Shown here: in pieces, positions 1 to 6,752 of the stretch
How positions within the stretch are numbered: position 1 is the stretch's first letter
Layout: each line of letters begins with the position of its first letter
Assembly: GCA_946410395.1 (NCBI GenBank)
Contig: CAMKAE010000004.1
Location: forward strand, 1-24,915
DNA: 24,915 nucleotides
Direction: 5' to 3'
DNA from: an uncultured Clostridia bacterium
GTDB lineage: Bacteria; Bacillota; Clostridia; Christensenellales; Aristaeellaceae
Made by a program: the position numbers and the translations under genes
The notes under the pieces: model-generated
What the model was told of the DNA's origin: nothing
The model's database searches: none
What the model saw: only the letters and a program-made list of their open reading frames with translations

Positions 1-216
1 CAGGCGGCGATCGATCCGCTGATCGACGAGCGGACGTCCATCCTCATCGCGCACCGGCTGTCCACCATTCTGGCGGCGGACGAGATCCTGGTGGTGCGGG
101 ACGGCGAGATTGTGGAGCGGGGCCAGCACAAGGATCTGGTCCACGCGGGCGGCACCTATCAGGAGCTGTACGAGACCCAGTTCTCCAAGGTAGTGCTGGA
201 TTCCGCCCAGGAGTGA
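1..216 (+). CDS. ABC transporter ATP-binding protein, C-terminal fragment (cut by window edge)
   Basis: The reading frame is open from the first base and ends at TGA 214-216, giving the last 71 residues of an ABC ATPase. The H-loop (IAHRLST, with its His at fragment residue 18) is followed by the D-E-I-L-V-V-x-D-G-x-I-V-E-x-G strand-turn-strand and a G-T-Y-x-E-L-Y ending. This tail is typical of the nucleotide-binding domain of fused exporter half-transporters (the MsbA/LmrA/multidrug type), so the missing upstream part probably carries a six-helix membrane domain. The substrate cannot be told from this piece. The next gene starts eight bases after the stop, so the two are probably co-transcribed. 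Confidence 0.9.
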   Translation, partial: QAAIDPLIDERTSILIAHRLSTILAADEILVVRDGEIVERGQHKDLVHAGGTYQELYETQFSKVVLDSAQE

Positions 217-224
217 CATGATTG

Positions 225-2684
225 ATGAGCAAGAAGAAACAGAGCGGGATCTCGGAGGAGCTCACGCTGCCCTCGGGCATCCCGGAAGACTACGCCGAAA
301 CGCCCCACGCGGGCCTGACGGAAGCGGAGGCCGCGGCGCGCATTGCCGCCGGGGAGAGCAACCGCGCCACGGCGGATCCGGGCAAGTCCCTGGGGAAGAT
401 CGTGGCGGACAACCTGTTCACCCTCTTCAATCTGCTGAATGTGCTGCTGGCGGCGGCGCTGGCCTATGTGGCCATCTTCCACAACCCGAGCGCCTGGAAG
501 GACATCGCCTTCATGGGCGTGGTGTTCGGCAACACGGCCTGCGCCACGCACCAGGAGCTGAAGGCCAAGCACATGGTCCGCAAGCTGAAGCTCATGAGCG
601 AGAGCCCGGTGAAGGTGCGGCGCGAGGGCGCGGAGCGGCAGGTGCCGCTGGGCGAGTGCGTCCGGGGCGACCTGGTGCTGCTGCGGGCCGGGGACCAGGT
701 GCCGGCGGACGCCATCCTGCGGGAGGGCAGCTGCACGGTCAGCGAATCCCTGCTCACCGGCGAGGCGGACGCGGTGCCCAAGAACGCCGGGGACTGGCTG
801 TACTCCGGGAGCTTTCTCACCGCCGGCACCTGCGCGGTGCAGCTGGTGTATGTGGGCGACAGGAGCTATGTCAGCCGCCTGAGCCACGCGGCCAAGAAGA
901 TCACACCGCCTCAGTCCGCGCTGATGGGGGACATGCACAAGATCGTCCGGGCGGTCAGCGTGATGCTGCTGCCCATGGGCATTCTGCTCTTCTGCAAGCG
1001 GTTCTTCTTCGCGGGCCAGCCAATTGACGAATCGATCCGGCAGACCGTGACCTCAATGGTGGGCATGATCCCCGAAGGCCTGATGCTGCTGACCAGCCTG
1101 GCCCTGACCGTGGGCGTGGTCCGGCTGGGCCAGCGCAAAACGCTGGTGCAGCAGATCTACGGTATCGAAAACCTGGCCCGGGTGGACGTGCTCTGCCTGG
1201 ACAAGACCGGCACCATCACCAGCGGCCGCATGGCGCTGATGGACACCCTGCCGGTGGACGCCGACCGGGAGGAGCTGACCGCGGCCATATCGCGCTTTCT
1301 GGGCGCGGTGGACCGGGAATCGCCCACGATGCAGGCCCTGTGCGCGGCCTTCCCGCCCGGGGCGGAGCAGGCCGAGACCCTGCTGAGCTTCTCCTCCGAG
1401 CGCAAGAAGTCCGCGGCCGGCTTTGCCGACGGAACGGTGCTGACGGTGGGCGCGCCCTCCTTCGTGCTGGACGGCCGGCAGCTGGACCGGGTGCGGGACA
1501 CCGTGAACCGCGCGGCGAAGGACGCCCTGCGCGTGCTGGTGCTGGCGGAGGGGCACGGGACCATCCGGGACGGCGAGCTGCCCCCGGTGGAGCAGATCCT
1601 GGGCCTGTTCATGATCAGCGATGAGGTCCGGCCCGAAGCGCCGGAAACCCTGCGCTACTTCCGCCATGAGGGCGTGACCGTCAAGGTGATCTCCGGCGAC
1701 GACCCGGCCACGGTGGCTGCCATCGCCGAGCAGGCTGGCATCCCCGACGCACGGCAGAACGCGGTGGACGTGTCCCTGCTGACGGAGGAGGAGCTCCGGC
1801 AGGAAGCGACCCGCGCCACGGTATTCGGCCGGGTGACCCCGGACCGGAAGAAAATGCTGGTGGAGGCGCTGCAGGCCGCCGGGCACAGCGTGGCCATGAC
1901 CGGCGACGGCGTCAACGACATCCCCGCCATGAAGGCTTCGGACTGCTCCATCGCCATGGCGTCGGGCTCCGACGCCGCGCGGCACGCGTCGCAGGTCATC
2001 CTGCTCGACAGCAACTTTGCCTGCCTGCCGCGGGTGGTGGCGGAGGGCCGCCGGGTGATCAACAACATCACGCGCTCCGCGTCGCTGTTCCTGGTCAAGA
2101 CCATGTATTCGGCCGCGCTGGCCCTGCTGGCCCTGCTGCTGCCGATCGAGAACCCCTTCGAGACCCATCAGCTCTCCTTGATTTCCACGCTGATGGTGGG
2201 CATCCCATCCTTCCTGCTGACGCTGGAGCCCGACGAGCGGAGACTGCAGGGGAACTTCATCTGGGGCGTGCTGCGGCGGGCGATCCCCGGCGCGGCGGCG
2301 GTCACGGTCTGCGGGCTGACGGCTTCGCTGCTGCATTATTTTGCCCCGGACGCCTGGCCCATGGATGTCTGCCGCACGATTGCCGTGCTGTCGGACGGCG
2401 CGGTGTGCGTCTTCATGCTGATCTCGGTCTGCATCCCGCTCAACCGGCTCCGGAAAGGCCTGATCATCGCAGACGCCTGTGCCTTTGCCGCCGCCTCTGC
2501 GCTGCTCCGGAACTTCTTCGAGCTGAAGTTTGATCAGTTCGGGCGGGCGCAGTACCTGGTGCTCGGCGGGCTGATTCTCCTCGGTGCTGTGATGGTGGCA
2601 GGAATCCGCCTGTGGCTCGAGGCACGCAACAGCCGGCGCATGCTTCTTGAAACCGCTGAGAGACAAAGGACACGGACACCGTGA
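225..2684 (+). CDS. Cation-translocating P-type ATPase (HAD-IC family, CtpE-like)
   Basis: This is a complete P-type ATPase of 819 residues. Counting from TTG 222, it shows the actuator loop TGEA (179-182), the membrane motif PEGL (284-287), the phosphorylation site DKTGT (Asp 327) and the hinge TGDGVND (560-566). Hydrophobic helices lie on both sides of the catalytic core and a helical block closes the C-terminus. There is no N-terminal CxxC metal-binding domain and no CPC motif, which argues against a copper or zinc exporter. The IPEGL helix and overall pattern resemble the CtpE/calcium-magnesium type, so a divalent cation such as Ca2+ is the best guess, by inference only. The start is ATG 225 or TTG 222. 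Both follow AGGAG at 209-213, inside the end of the ABC gene. An ATG at 218 lies in another frame. Confidence 0.88.
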   Translation: MSKKKQSGISEELTLPSGIPEDYAETPHAGLTEAEAAARIAAGESNRATADPGKSLGKIVADNLFTLFNLLNVLLAAALAYVAIFHNPSAWKDIAFMGVVFGNTACATHQELKAKHMVRKLKLMSESPVKVRREGAERQVPLGECVRGDLVLLRAGDQVPADAILREGSCTVSESLLTGEADAVPKNAGDWLYSGSFLTAGTCAVQLVYVGDRSYVSRLSHAAKKITPPQSALMGDMHKIVRAVSVMLLPMGILLFCKRFFFAGQPIDESIRQTVTSMVGMIPEGLMLLTSLALTVGVVRLGQRKTLVQQIYGIENLARVDVLCLDKTGTITSGRMALMDTLPVDADREELTAAISRFLGAVDRESPTMQALCAAFPPGAEQAETLLSFSSERKKSAAGFADGTVLTVGAPSFVLDGRQLDRVRDTVNRAAKDALRVLVLAEGHGTIRDGELPPVEQILGLFMISDEVRPEAPETLRYFRHEGVTVKVISGDDPATVAAIAEQAGIPDARQNAVDVSLLTEEELRQEATRATVFGRVTPDRKKMLVEALQAAGHSVAMTGDGVNDIPAMKASDCSIAMASGSDAARHASQVILLDSNFACLPRVVAEGRRVINNITRSASLFLVKTMYSAALALLALLLPIENPFETHQLSLISTLMVGIPSFLLTLEPDERRLQGNFIWGVLRRAIPGAAAVTVCGLTASLLHYFAPDAWPMDVCRTIAVLSDGAVCVFMLISVCIPLNRLRKGLIIADACAFAAASALLRNFFELKFDQFGRAQYLVLGGLILLGAVMVAGIRLWLEARNSRRMLLETAERQRTRTP

Positions 2685-2711
2685 CATCTCTATAACAATA
2701 CGTCAGTATTG
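2667..2711 (+). promoter_or_regulatory. Candidate promoter and inverted-repeat operator of the nicotinamide salvage pair
   Basis: A weak promoter-like pair, AGGACA (2667-2672) and TATAAC (2691-2696) with an 18-bp spacer, precedes a perfect inverted repeat CAATAC-gtca-GTATTG (2696-2711). The repeat would sit at or just after the transcription start, where a repressor could act. No known NAD-regulator operator is recognised in it. A chance hairpin is possible. Confidence 0.35.
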
Positions 2712-2744
2712 CCGGCTCCAGATAAACCAACGGGAGGAAGCAAG

Positions 2745-3269
2745 ATGAAAAACATCCTGATCGTGGTGGACATGCAGAAGGACTTTGTCGACGGCGCGCT
2801 GGGCACCCCGGAGGCCGCGGCCATCGTGCCCGCGGTGGCCGAGAAGATCCGCGGCTGGGACGGGGACATCATCGTCACCTACGACACCCATCCGGACAGC
2901 TACCTGCAGACCCAGGAGGGACACCACCTGCCGGTGGAGCACTGCATCCACGGAACACCCGGCTGGCAGCTGGACGCGCAGGTGCAGGACGCCCTGGAGG
3001 GCCGGGATTTCTACGCCCTGCTCAAGGGCACCTTCGGCAGCGATCAGCTGCCGGAGCTCGTGGCGGAGATCGCGGGGGAGGAGCCCTTCACCGTCACCTT
3101 CATCGGCCTGTGCACCGACATCTGCGTGGTGTCCAACGCGCTGCTGCTCAAGGCCTTCTTCCCGGAGGTCCCGATGAGCGTGGACGCGAAATGCTGCGCC
3201 GGCGTGACCCCCGCCAGGCATGAGGCCGCCCTGGAGACCCTGCGTTCCTGCCAGTTTGACGTGATTTGA
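2745..3269 (+). CDS. pncA: Nicotinamidase (cysteine hydrolase family)
   Basis: The 174-residue protein is an isochorismatase-fold hydrolase that would deamidate nicotinamide to nicotinate. The catalytic triad is visible: Asp9 in V-V-D-M-Q-K-D-F, Lys94 in L-L-K-G-T-F and the nucleophile Cys127 in T-D-I-C-V. Candidate metal ligands are Asp47 and His49 (Y-D-T-H-P), plus His61 and His66 (E-H-C-I-H-G-T-P-G). The start at ATG 2745 has GGGAGG just upstream, and the extra frame back to TTG 2709 has no binding site. The gene lies directly before the nicotinate phosphoribosyltransferase gene, which uses its product. That context supports nicotinamidase over the other hydrolases of the fold. Length is slightly short for the family but no key residue is missing. 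Confidence 0.9.
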   Translation: MKNILIVVDMQKDFVDGALGTPEAAAIVPAVAEKIRGWDGDIIVTYDTHPDSYLQTQEGHHLPVEHCIHGTPGWQLDAQVQDALEGRDFYALLKGTFGSDQLPELVAEIAGEEPFTVTFIGLCTDICVVSNALLLKAFFPEVPMSVDAKCCAGVTPARHEAALETLRSCQFDVI

Positions 3270-3281
3270 GGAGGAAAAAAG

Positions 3282-4475
3282 ATGAAACTTGAGCCCATCA
3301 TCCAGTCGCTGCTGGACACCGACCTGTACAAGTTCAACATGGATCAGGTGATCTTCCACAAGCACACCGACCTGACCGGCGAATACTACTTCCGCTGCCG
3401 CAGCGAGGGCATTGTCTTCACGCCGGAGATGCTGGCGGAGATCAACGCGCAGATCGATCACCTGTGCACGCTGCGCTTCACGCACGAGGAGCTGGATTAC
3501 CTGCGCTCCATCCGCTTTATCAAATCGGACTACGTGGAATTCCTGCGGCTGTGGCGGCCGATCCGCGACTATGTGGAAACCGGGCTTTCGCCGGAGGGCG
3601 AGCTGTTCATCGTGGTGCGGGGCCCGCTGTTCTCCGCCATGCAGTTTGAAATCTTCCTGCTGGAGATCGTCAACGAGGTCTACTTCCGCATGAAGTTTGA
3701 CTACGCGAAGCTGCTCGCCTCCGCCGAGGAGCGGCTGGACGCCAAGATCCGGGCGTTCCGGGAGGGCAAGTATACCTTCAACTTTGCTGAGTTCGGCTGC
3801 CGGCGGCGCCTGAGCCGGGAGTGGCAGGACGTGGTGGTTCGCCGCCTGGCCACGGAGACGAACAACTGCGTGGGCACCTCCAATGTGTATCTCGCCATGA
3901 AGTACAACCTCACGCCCATCGGCACCTATGCCCATGAGTACGTGCAGATGTACCAGGGCATCGACAGCATCCCGCTGGCCTACACCAATCACTACGCCCT
4001 GACGGACTGGTACGACGAGTACAAGGGCGACAACGGCACGGCCCTGACCGACACCATCACCACGGACCTGTTCCTGCTGGACTTCAACCGCTCCATGGTG
4101 AACAACTTCACCGGCGTGCGCCACGACAGCGGCGATCCCTACGAATGGGGCGACAAGATCATCGCGCACTACAAGTCCTACGGCGTCGATCCCCGGACGA
4201 AGCTGCTGCTGTTCTCCGACAGCCTGGACTTTGACCGCGCGCAGGCCCTCTACGACTACTTCAAGGACCGCGCCAAGGTCTCCTTCGGCATCGGCACCTT
4301 CTGCTCCAACGACACCTGCGAGAAGGCCCTGAACATCGTCATCAAGCTGCAGACGGTCAACGGCCGGCCGGTGGCGAAGCTCTCCGACGCCCCCGGGAAG
4401 GCCATGTGCCGGGACGAGGAATACCTGGAGTACCTGAAGCGCTCGGTCGTCTTCCGCCTCAACCGGGAGAAGTGA
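3282..4475 (+). CDS. pncB: Nicotinate phosphoribosyltransferase
   Basis: The 397-residue enzyme would join nicotinate to PRPP, giving nicotinate mononucleotide, the entry step of the Preiss-Handler route to NAD. The N-terminus has the family opening L-L-D-T-D-L-Y-K-F-N-M. GTSN lies at 198-201 and G-T-Y-A-H-E at 214-219. His218 falls where the family has its phosphorylated histidine, by position and motif rather than by alignment. V-R-H-D-S-G-D-P (279-286) is the phosphoribosyl-binding segment. Length matches the shorter PncB group found in enterobacteria and some Firmicutes. A strong GAGGAGG site precedes ATG 3282, twelve bases after the nicotinamidase stop, so the two genes form an operon. 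No terminator is evident downstream. Confidence 0.93.
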   Translation: MKLEPIIQSLLDTDLYKFNMDQVIFHKHTDLTGEYYFRCRSEGIVFTPEMLAEINAQIDHLCTLRFTHEELDYLRSIRFIKSDYVEFLRLWRPIRDYVETGLSPEGELFIVVRGPLFSAMQFEIFLLEIVNEVYFRMKFDYAKLLASAEERLDAKIRAFREGKYTFNFAEFGCRRRLSREWQDVVVRRLATETNNCVGTSNVYLAMKYNLTPIGTYAHEYVQMYQGIDSIPLAYTNHYALTDWYDEYKGDNGTALTDTITTDLFLLDFNRSMVNNFTGVRHDSGDPYEWGDKIIAHYKSYGVDPRTKLLLFSDSLDFDRAQALYDYFKDRAKVSFGIGTFCSNDTCEKALNIVIKLQTVNGRPVAKLSDAPGKAMCRDEEYLEYLKRSVVFRLNREK

Positions 4476-4486
4476 CTGGAAGGGCA

Positions 4487-4515
4487 TGGACAAAACCCAC
4501 GTTCGGTGGTATAAT
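4487..4515 (+). promoter_or_regulatory. Sigma-A-type promoter for the SH3-domain protein
   Basis: TGGACA (4487-4492) and TATAAT (4510-4515) are separated by 17 bp, with an extended -10 TGG at 4507-4509. The promoter lies just after pncB. It shows that the next gene starts at ATG 4570 rather than at the in-frame ATG 4486, which falls at the -35 element. Confidence 0.8.
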
Positions 4516-4569
4516 GTCAGTATCAGGAAAAATGATATGATCCGATCTGACGAGAGGAGGCTTTCGGCC

Positions 4570-5754
4570 ATGAAGCAATGCAGACAGATCCTCGCCGTGA
4601 TGCTGGCGCTGGTGCTGTGTATCGGCGCGATCCCGGCCCTGGCGGACACCATGTATGTGCAGACCGACGACGGGGCGGACCTGACGATCCGCGACGAGGT
4701 CACCAACGCGGCCATTGGGCAGATCCCCTGCGGCACGGCGGTGACACCGGACATCGAGAAGTCCACCGACCAGTGGGCGTATGTGACCTACGAGGGCACC
4801 TCCGGCTTCGTGCTGTGGCGCTATCTCTCCCGCAAGGCACCGGACGCGGCGCCTCAGCCGGCACCCGAACCTCAGCCAGAACCCGCACCGGCGGATCCCG
4901 TGACGCCGCCTGAGCAGCCGGCGGAGGAGGACGGCTTCCGCATCAGCGTGATCGGCGCGGCCGTGTCCCTGACCGGGGAAGGCGCGGGCGAGGCCGCCGT
5001 GACGGTGGGCTCCGCGGACGCGGCGTACATCACCGCGCAGGCTCCCGAGGTGGATTACTGGGTCATCAACGGCGTCCGGTACAATTTCGGCGAGAGCGTG
5101 ACCGAGCTCCGGGTGGAGAAGGCTGACCGCGACTGGACGATCGAGGCGGTGGCTGCGGGCGCGCAGCCGCAGACCCTGCTCAGCGCCGAGGCCATCCAGG
5201 CTGCCCGCACCGGCGAGACCCTGACGGTCAAGGGCGTGCGCGCGGAGCTGAGCCATGTGGACGCGAATGACAACCCCAGCAGCTCCTGGTATCCTTCCTT
5301 CAATTTCCACAAGGACTACCAGAACCACGCGACCCGCTACAGGGAGAACGGCGGCCAGATCAGCGTCCGCGTCCGGGCGGTCGTGCCGTGGGGCTCCTAT
5401 GTGGAGGGCTGGAAGTTCGACGAGACGGAGTTCTATCCCAACGCGATCATCCGGCAGTTCACGGTCCGCAGCCTGAACACGTCCATGACCTATGAGCCCA
5501 TCTTCGGCACCGATCCCAACCCCGAGCTGCCCAAGGTGCACGTGACCTGCTACAACTGCGCGTTCAACGGCGGCGGCTATTCCGGATCCGTGGACGCCTG
5601 GGTGGAAGTGGGGACGAACATCTACGCCGCCGGCACGCTGAGCGACAAGTACGGCAACTGGTATGTCAACGGGGTCCCGGTGAGCGAGGGCACGAGCCTG
5701 GAGCGGACCATCACGACCAACACGCACATCGAGTTCTATCCGATCATCAACTGA
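4570..5754 (+). CDS. Secreted SH3-domain protein with proline-rich linker and C-terminal beta-repeats
   Basis: The mature start is ATG 4570, preceded by AGAGGAGG (4553-4560). The 394-residue product opens with a signal peptide (Lys2, hydrophobic 8-22, A-L-A/D cleavage near 25). Residues about 26-88 look like a bacterial SH3 domain (L-T-I-R-D, I-G-Q-I-P-C-G, G-F-V-L-W-R-Y-L), a fold that often binds peptidoglycan. A Pro/Glu/Ala linker follows (about 91-120). The rest (121-394) has no recognised enzyme motif. It contains W-V-I-N-G-V (164-169) and W-Y-V-N-G-V (364-369) strands, each ending in a T-I-E or H-I-E strand, with a more distant W-K-F copy near 281. These resemble InlB-B-type beta-repeats. 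A cell-surface role is inferred and the function is unknown. Confidence 0.8.
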   Translation: MKQCRQILAVMLALVLCIGAIPALADTMYVQTDDGADLTIRDEVTNAAIGQIPCGTAVTPDIEKSTDQWAYVTYEGTSGFVLWRYLSRKAPDAAPQPAPEPQPEPAPADPVTPPEQPAEEDGFRISVIGAAVSLTGEGAGEAAVTVGSADAAYITAQAPEVDYWVINGVRYNFGESVTELRVEKADRDWTIEAVAAGAQPQTLLSAEAIQAARTGETLTVKGVRAELSHVDANDNPSSSWYPSFNFHKDYQNHATRYRENGGQISVRVRAVVPWGSYVEGWKFDETEFYPNAIIRQFTVRSLNTSMTYEPIFGTDPNPELPKVHVTCYNCAFNGGGYSGSVDAWVEVGTNIYAAGTLSDKYGNWYVNGVPVSEGTSLERTITTNTHIEFYPIIN

Positions 5755-5781
5755 CGCTGAACAAAAAGTTGATGCCAGCGC

Positions 5782-5810
5782 TTGACAAGCCGCCCGGCTT
5801 CCGGTATACT
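5782..5810 (+). promoter_or_regulatory. Strong sigma-A-type promoter of the rpmH-rnpA operon
   Basis: A consensus TTGACA (5782-5787) and TATACT (5805-5810) are separated by 17 bp, about 65 bases upstream of rpmH. It is among the closest to consensus in the window, as expected for a ribosomal protein gene. Confidence 0.85.
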
Positions 5811-5827
5811 AAGAAGGCTGTTTCAAG

Positions 5828-5868
5828 GCAATTTCGGGGGAAACCCCGTCGAAACCATTGCAGAGGAG
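5828..5868 (+). promoter_or_regulatory. Structured rpmH leader: GNRA-capped hairpin next to the ribosome binding site
   Basis: The leader contains CGGGG-GAAA-CCCCG (5835-5848), a five-pair stem closed by a GAAA tetraloop. It is enclosed by a second stem, GCAAT (5828-5832) with ATTGC (5857-5861). The ribosome binding site AGAGGAG (5862-5868) begins directly after the outer stem. Base pairing is seen in the sequence, while any role in translation control is inference. Confidence 0.5.
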
Positions 5869-5875
5869 TGTTTCC

Positions 5876-6010
5876 ATGTTCCGCACCTATCAGCCCAAGA
5901 AGCGTCAGCGCAGCAAGGTGCACGGCTTCCGTGCCCGTATGTCCACCAAGAATGGCCGTCGTGTGCTGGCAGCGCGCCGCCGCCGCGGCCGCAAGGTGCT
6001 GACCGTCTGA
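5876..6010 (+). CDS. rpmH: Ribosomal protein L34 (bL34)
   Basis: The 44-residue, highly basic protein reads M-F-R-T-Y-Q-P-K-K-R-Q-R at its start and ends with the R-R-R-R-G-R-K-V-L-T-V tail of bL34. The family normally opens M-K-R-T, so Phe2 is a small difference. AGAGGAG (5862-5868) sets the start at ATG 5876. It is the first gene of an operon that continues into rnpA, the usual arrangement in bacteria. The strong promoter at 5782 and hairpins after the stop suggest that L34 is made in excess of the downstream products. The protein is a structural part of the large ribosomal subunit. Confidence 0.97.
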   Translation: MFRTYQPKKRQRSKVHGFRARMSTKNGRRVLAARRRRGRKVLTV

Positions 6011-6031
6011 CGGTCCAGAACCTGTGGGATG

Positions 6032-6060
6032 AAGCCCGCCACGATACCGGCGGGCTTTTC
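6032..6060 (+). terminator. Terminator/attenuator hairpin between rpmH and rnpA (first)
   Basis: A perfect nine-pair stem AAGCCCGCC (6032-6040) and GGCGGGCTT (6049-6057) has an eight-base loop and runs into TTCCTT. It lies 21 bases after the rpmH stop, inside an operon, so it probably acts as a partial terminator that lowers rnpA expression relative to rpmH. Confidence 0.6.
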
Positions 6061-6068
6061 CTTGATAA

Positions 6069-6092
6069 AGGGACGGCGGCCTGCCGTCCTTT
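6069..6092 (+). terminator. Second hairpin between rpmH and rnpA
   Basis: GGACGGC (6071-6077) pairs with GCCGTCC (6083-6089) around a five-base loop and is followed by TTT. It comes right after the first hairpin. The short T-tract makes it a weak terminator. It could instead be a processing site or a protective stem at the 5' end of the rnpA message. Confidence 0.4.
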
Positions 6093-6134
6093 CCCCGGAT
6101 CCTCTCAACCGGGCCGACGTCCGGAGGATACACC

Positions 6135-6506
6135 ATGCAAAAGCAATACCGGCTGCAAAAAAACAAGGCGTTCCAGTATGTCTACCACCGTGGACGGAGC
6201 GCCTCCTGTCGTGATCTGGTCCTGCTCGTGGCCAAGGGCCGCGGGCTGCAGGTCGGTTTTTCCGTCAGCAAAAAGGTAGGCAACGCCGTGACCCGCAACC
6301 TGGTCAAGCGCCGCCTCCGGGAGTGCTTTCGGCCCCATCTGGGGGACGTGAAAAACGGCCTGTACGTTTTCGTAGCCAGACCATCGGCCGCCAATGCCAC
6401 CTTTTCGTCGCTGCGCCAGCAGGTGGACAGCCTTCTGAAGAAGCAGAGCTGCTTCCGGGAGGCCGACCCTGCCGCCGCAAAAACCGGAAAGGGAGTCGCG
6501 CAGTGA
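6135..6506 (+). CDS. rnpA: Ribonuclease P protein component
   Basis: The 123-residue basic protein helps the RNase P RNA trim the 5' leader from precursor tRNAs. The opening Y-R-L-Q-K-N-K-A-F-Q-Y-V and the signature K-K-V-G-N-A-V-T-R-N-L-V-K-R-R-L-R-E (the RNR motif that binds the RNA) identify it. CCGGAGGA upstream supports ATG 6135. Its TGA (6504-6506) overlaps the GTG start of yidD by three bases, so the two are translationally coupled. The last 20 or so residues after the K-K-Q-S-C region are poorly conserved in character. No RNase P RNA gene is seen in the window. Confidence 0.95.
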   Translation: MQKQYRLQKNKAFQYVYHRGRSASCRDLVLLVAKGRGLQVGFSVSKKVGNAVTRNLVKRRLRECFRPHLGDVKNGLYVFVARPSAANATFSSLRQQVDSLLKKQSCFREADPAAAKTGKGVAQ

Positions 6507-6745
6507 AACGCTTTTTGCTCTGGTGCATCCGCTTCTACCGCCGGCATCTCTCGGGCCGCAAGCGCACGCCAACCTGCCGCTACATCCCCACCTGCTCCGA
6601 GTACGCCCAGACCGCCATCGAGCGTTACGGCGCGGTGCGGGGCGGACAGATGGCCGTGCGCCGCATCATGCGCTGCAACCCGATGCACCCAGGCGGGTAC
6701 GACCCGGTGCCCGAGGATCCCCGCACCAACCTGAGGAGGGAATAA
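6503..6745 (+). CDS. yidD: Membrane protein insertion efficiency factor YidD
   Basis: The 80-residue protein starts at GTG 6503, overlapping the rnpA stop. An in-frame ATG far upstream (6323) lies inside rnpA and is rejected. The family core is clear: P-T-C-R-Y-I-P-T-C-S-E-Y-A with its cysteines, then R-I-M-R-C-N-P and G-G-Y-D-P-V-P. The N-terminus M-K-R-F-L-L-W-C-I-R-F-Y is an amphipathic membrane-associated segment. YidD assists insertion of membrane proteins and is nearly always encoded between rnpA and yidC, as here. A ribosome binding site for yidC (GAGGAGGG) lies within the end of this gene. Confidence 0.95.
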   Translation: MKRFLLWCIRFYRRHLSGRKRTPTCRYIPTCSEYAQTAIERYGAVRGGQMAVRRIMRCNPMHPGGYDPVPEDPRTNLRRE

Positions 6746-6752
6746 CCGACCC

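Noticed and set aside
218..1027. Plus-strand frame starting at ATG 218
   Set aside because: The product is Gly/Arg/Ala-rich noise in the wrong frame relative to the ATPase motifs.
1053..2687. Long open frame on the minus strand across the P-type ATPase gene
   Set aside because: It is antisense to a gene with all P-type ATPase motifs. It is rich in His, Gln, Arg and Gly, as expected from GC-rich codon bias, and shows no domain.
4486..4569. Longer N-terminus for the SH3 protein
   Set aside because: This stretch contains the promoter. The signal peptide and AGAGGAGG site place the start at 4570.
2703..4766. 687-codon minus-strand frame across pncA and pncB
   Set aside because: It spans two well-identified genes and a promoter, and the translation is low-complexity Val/Leu/Gly/His without motifs.
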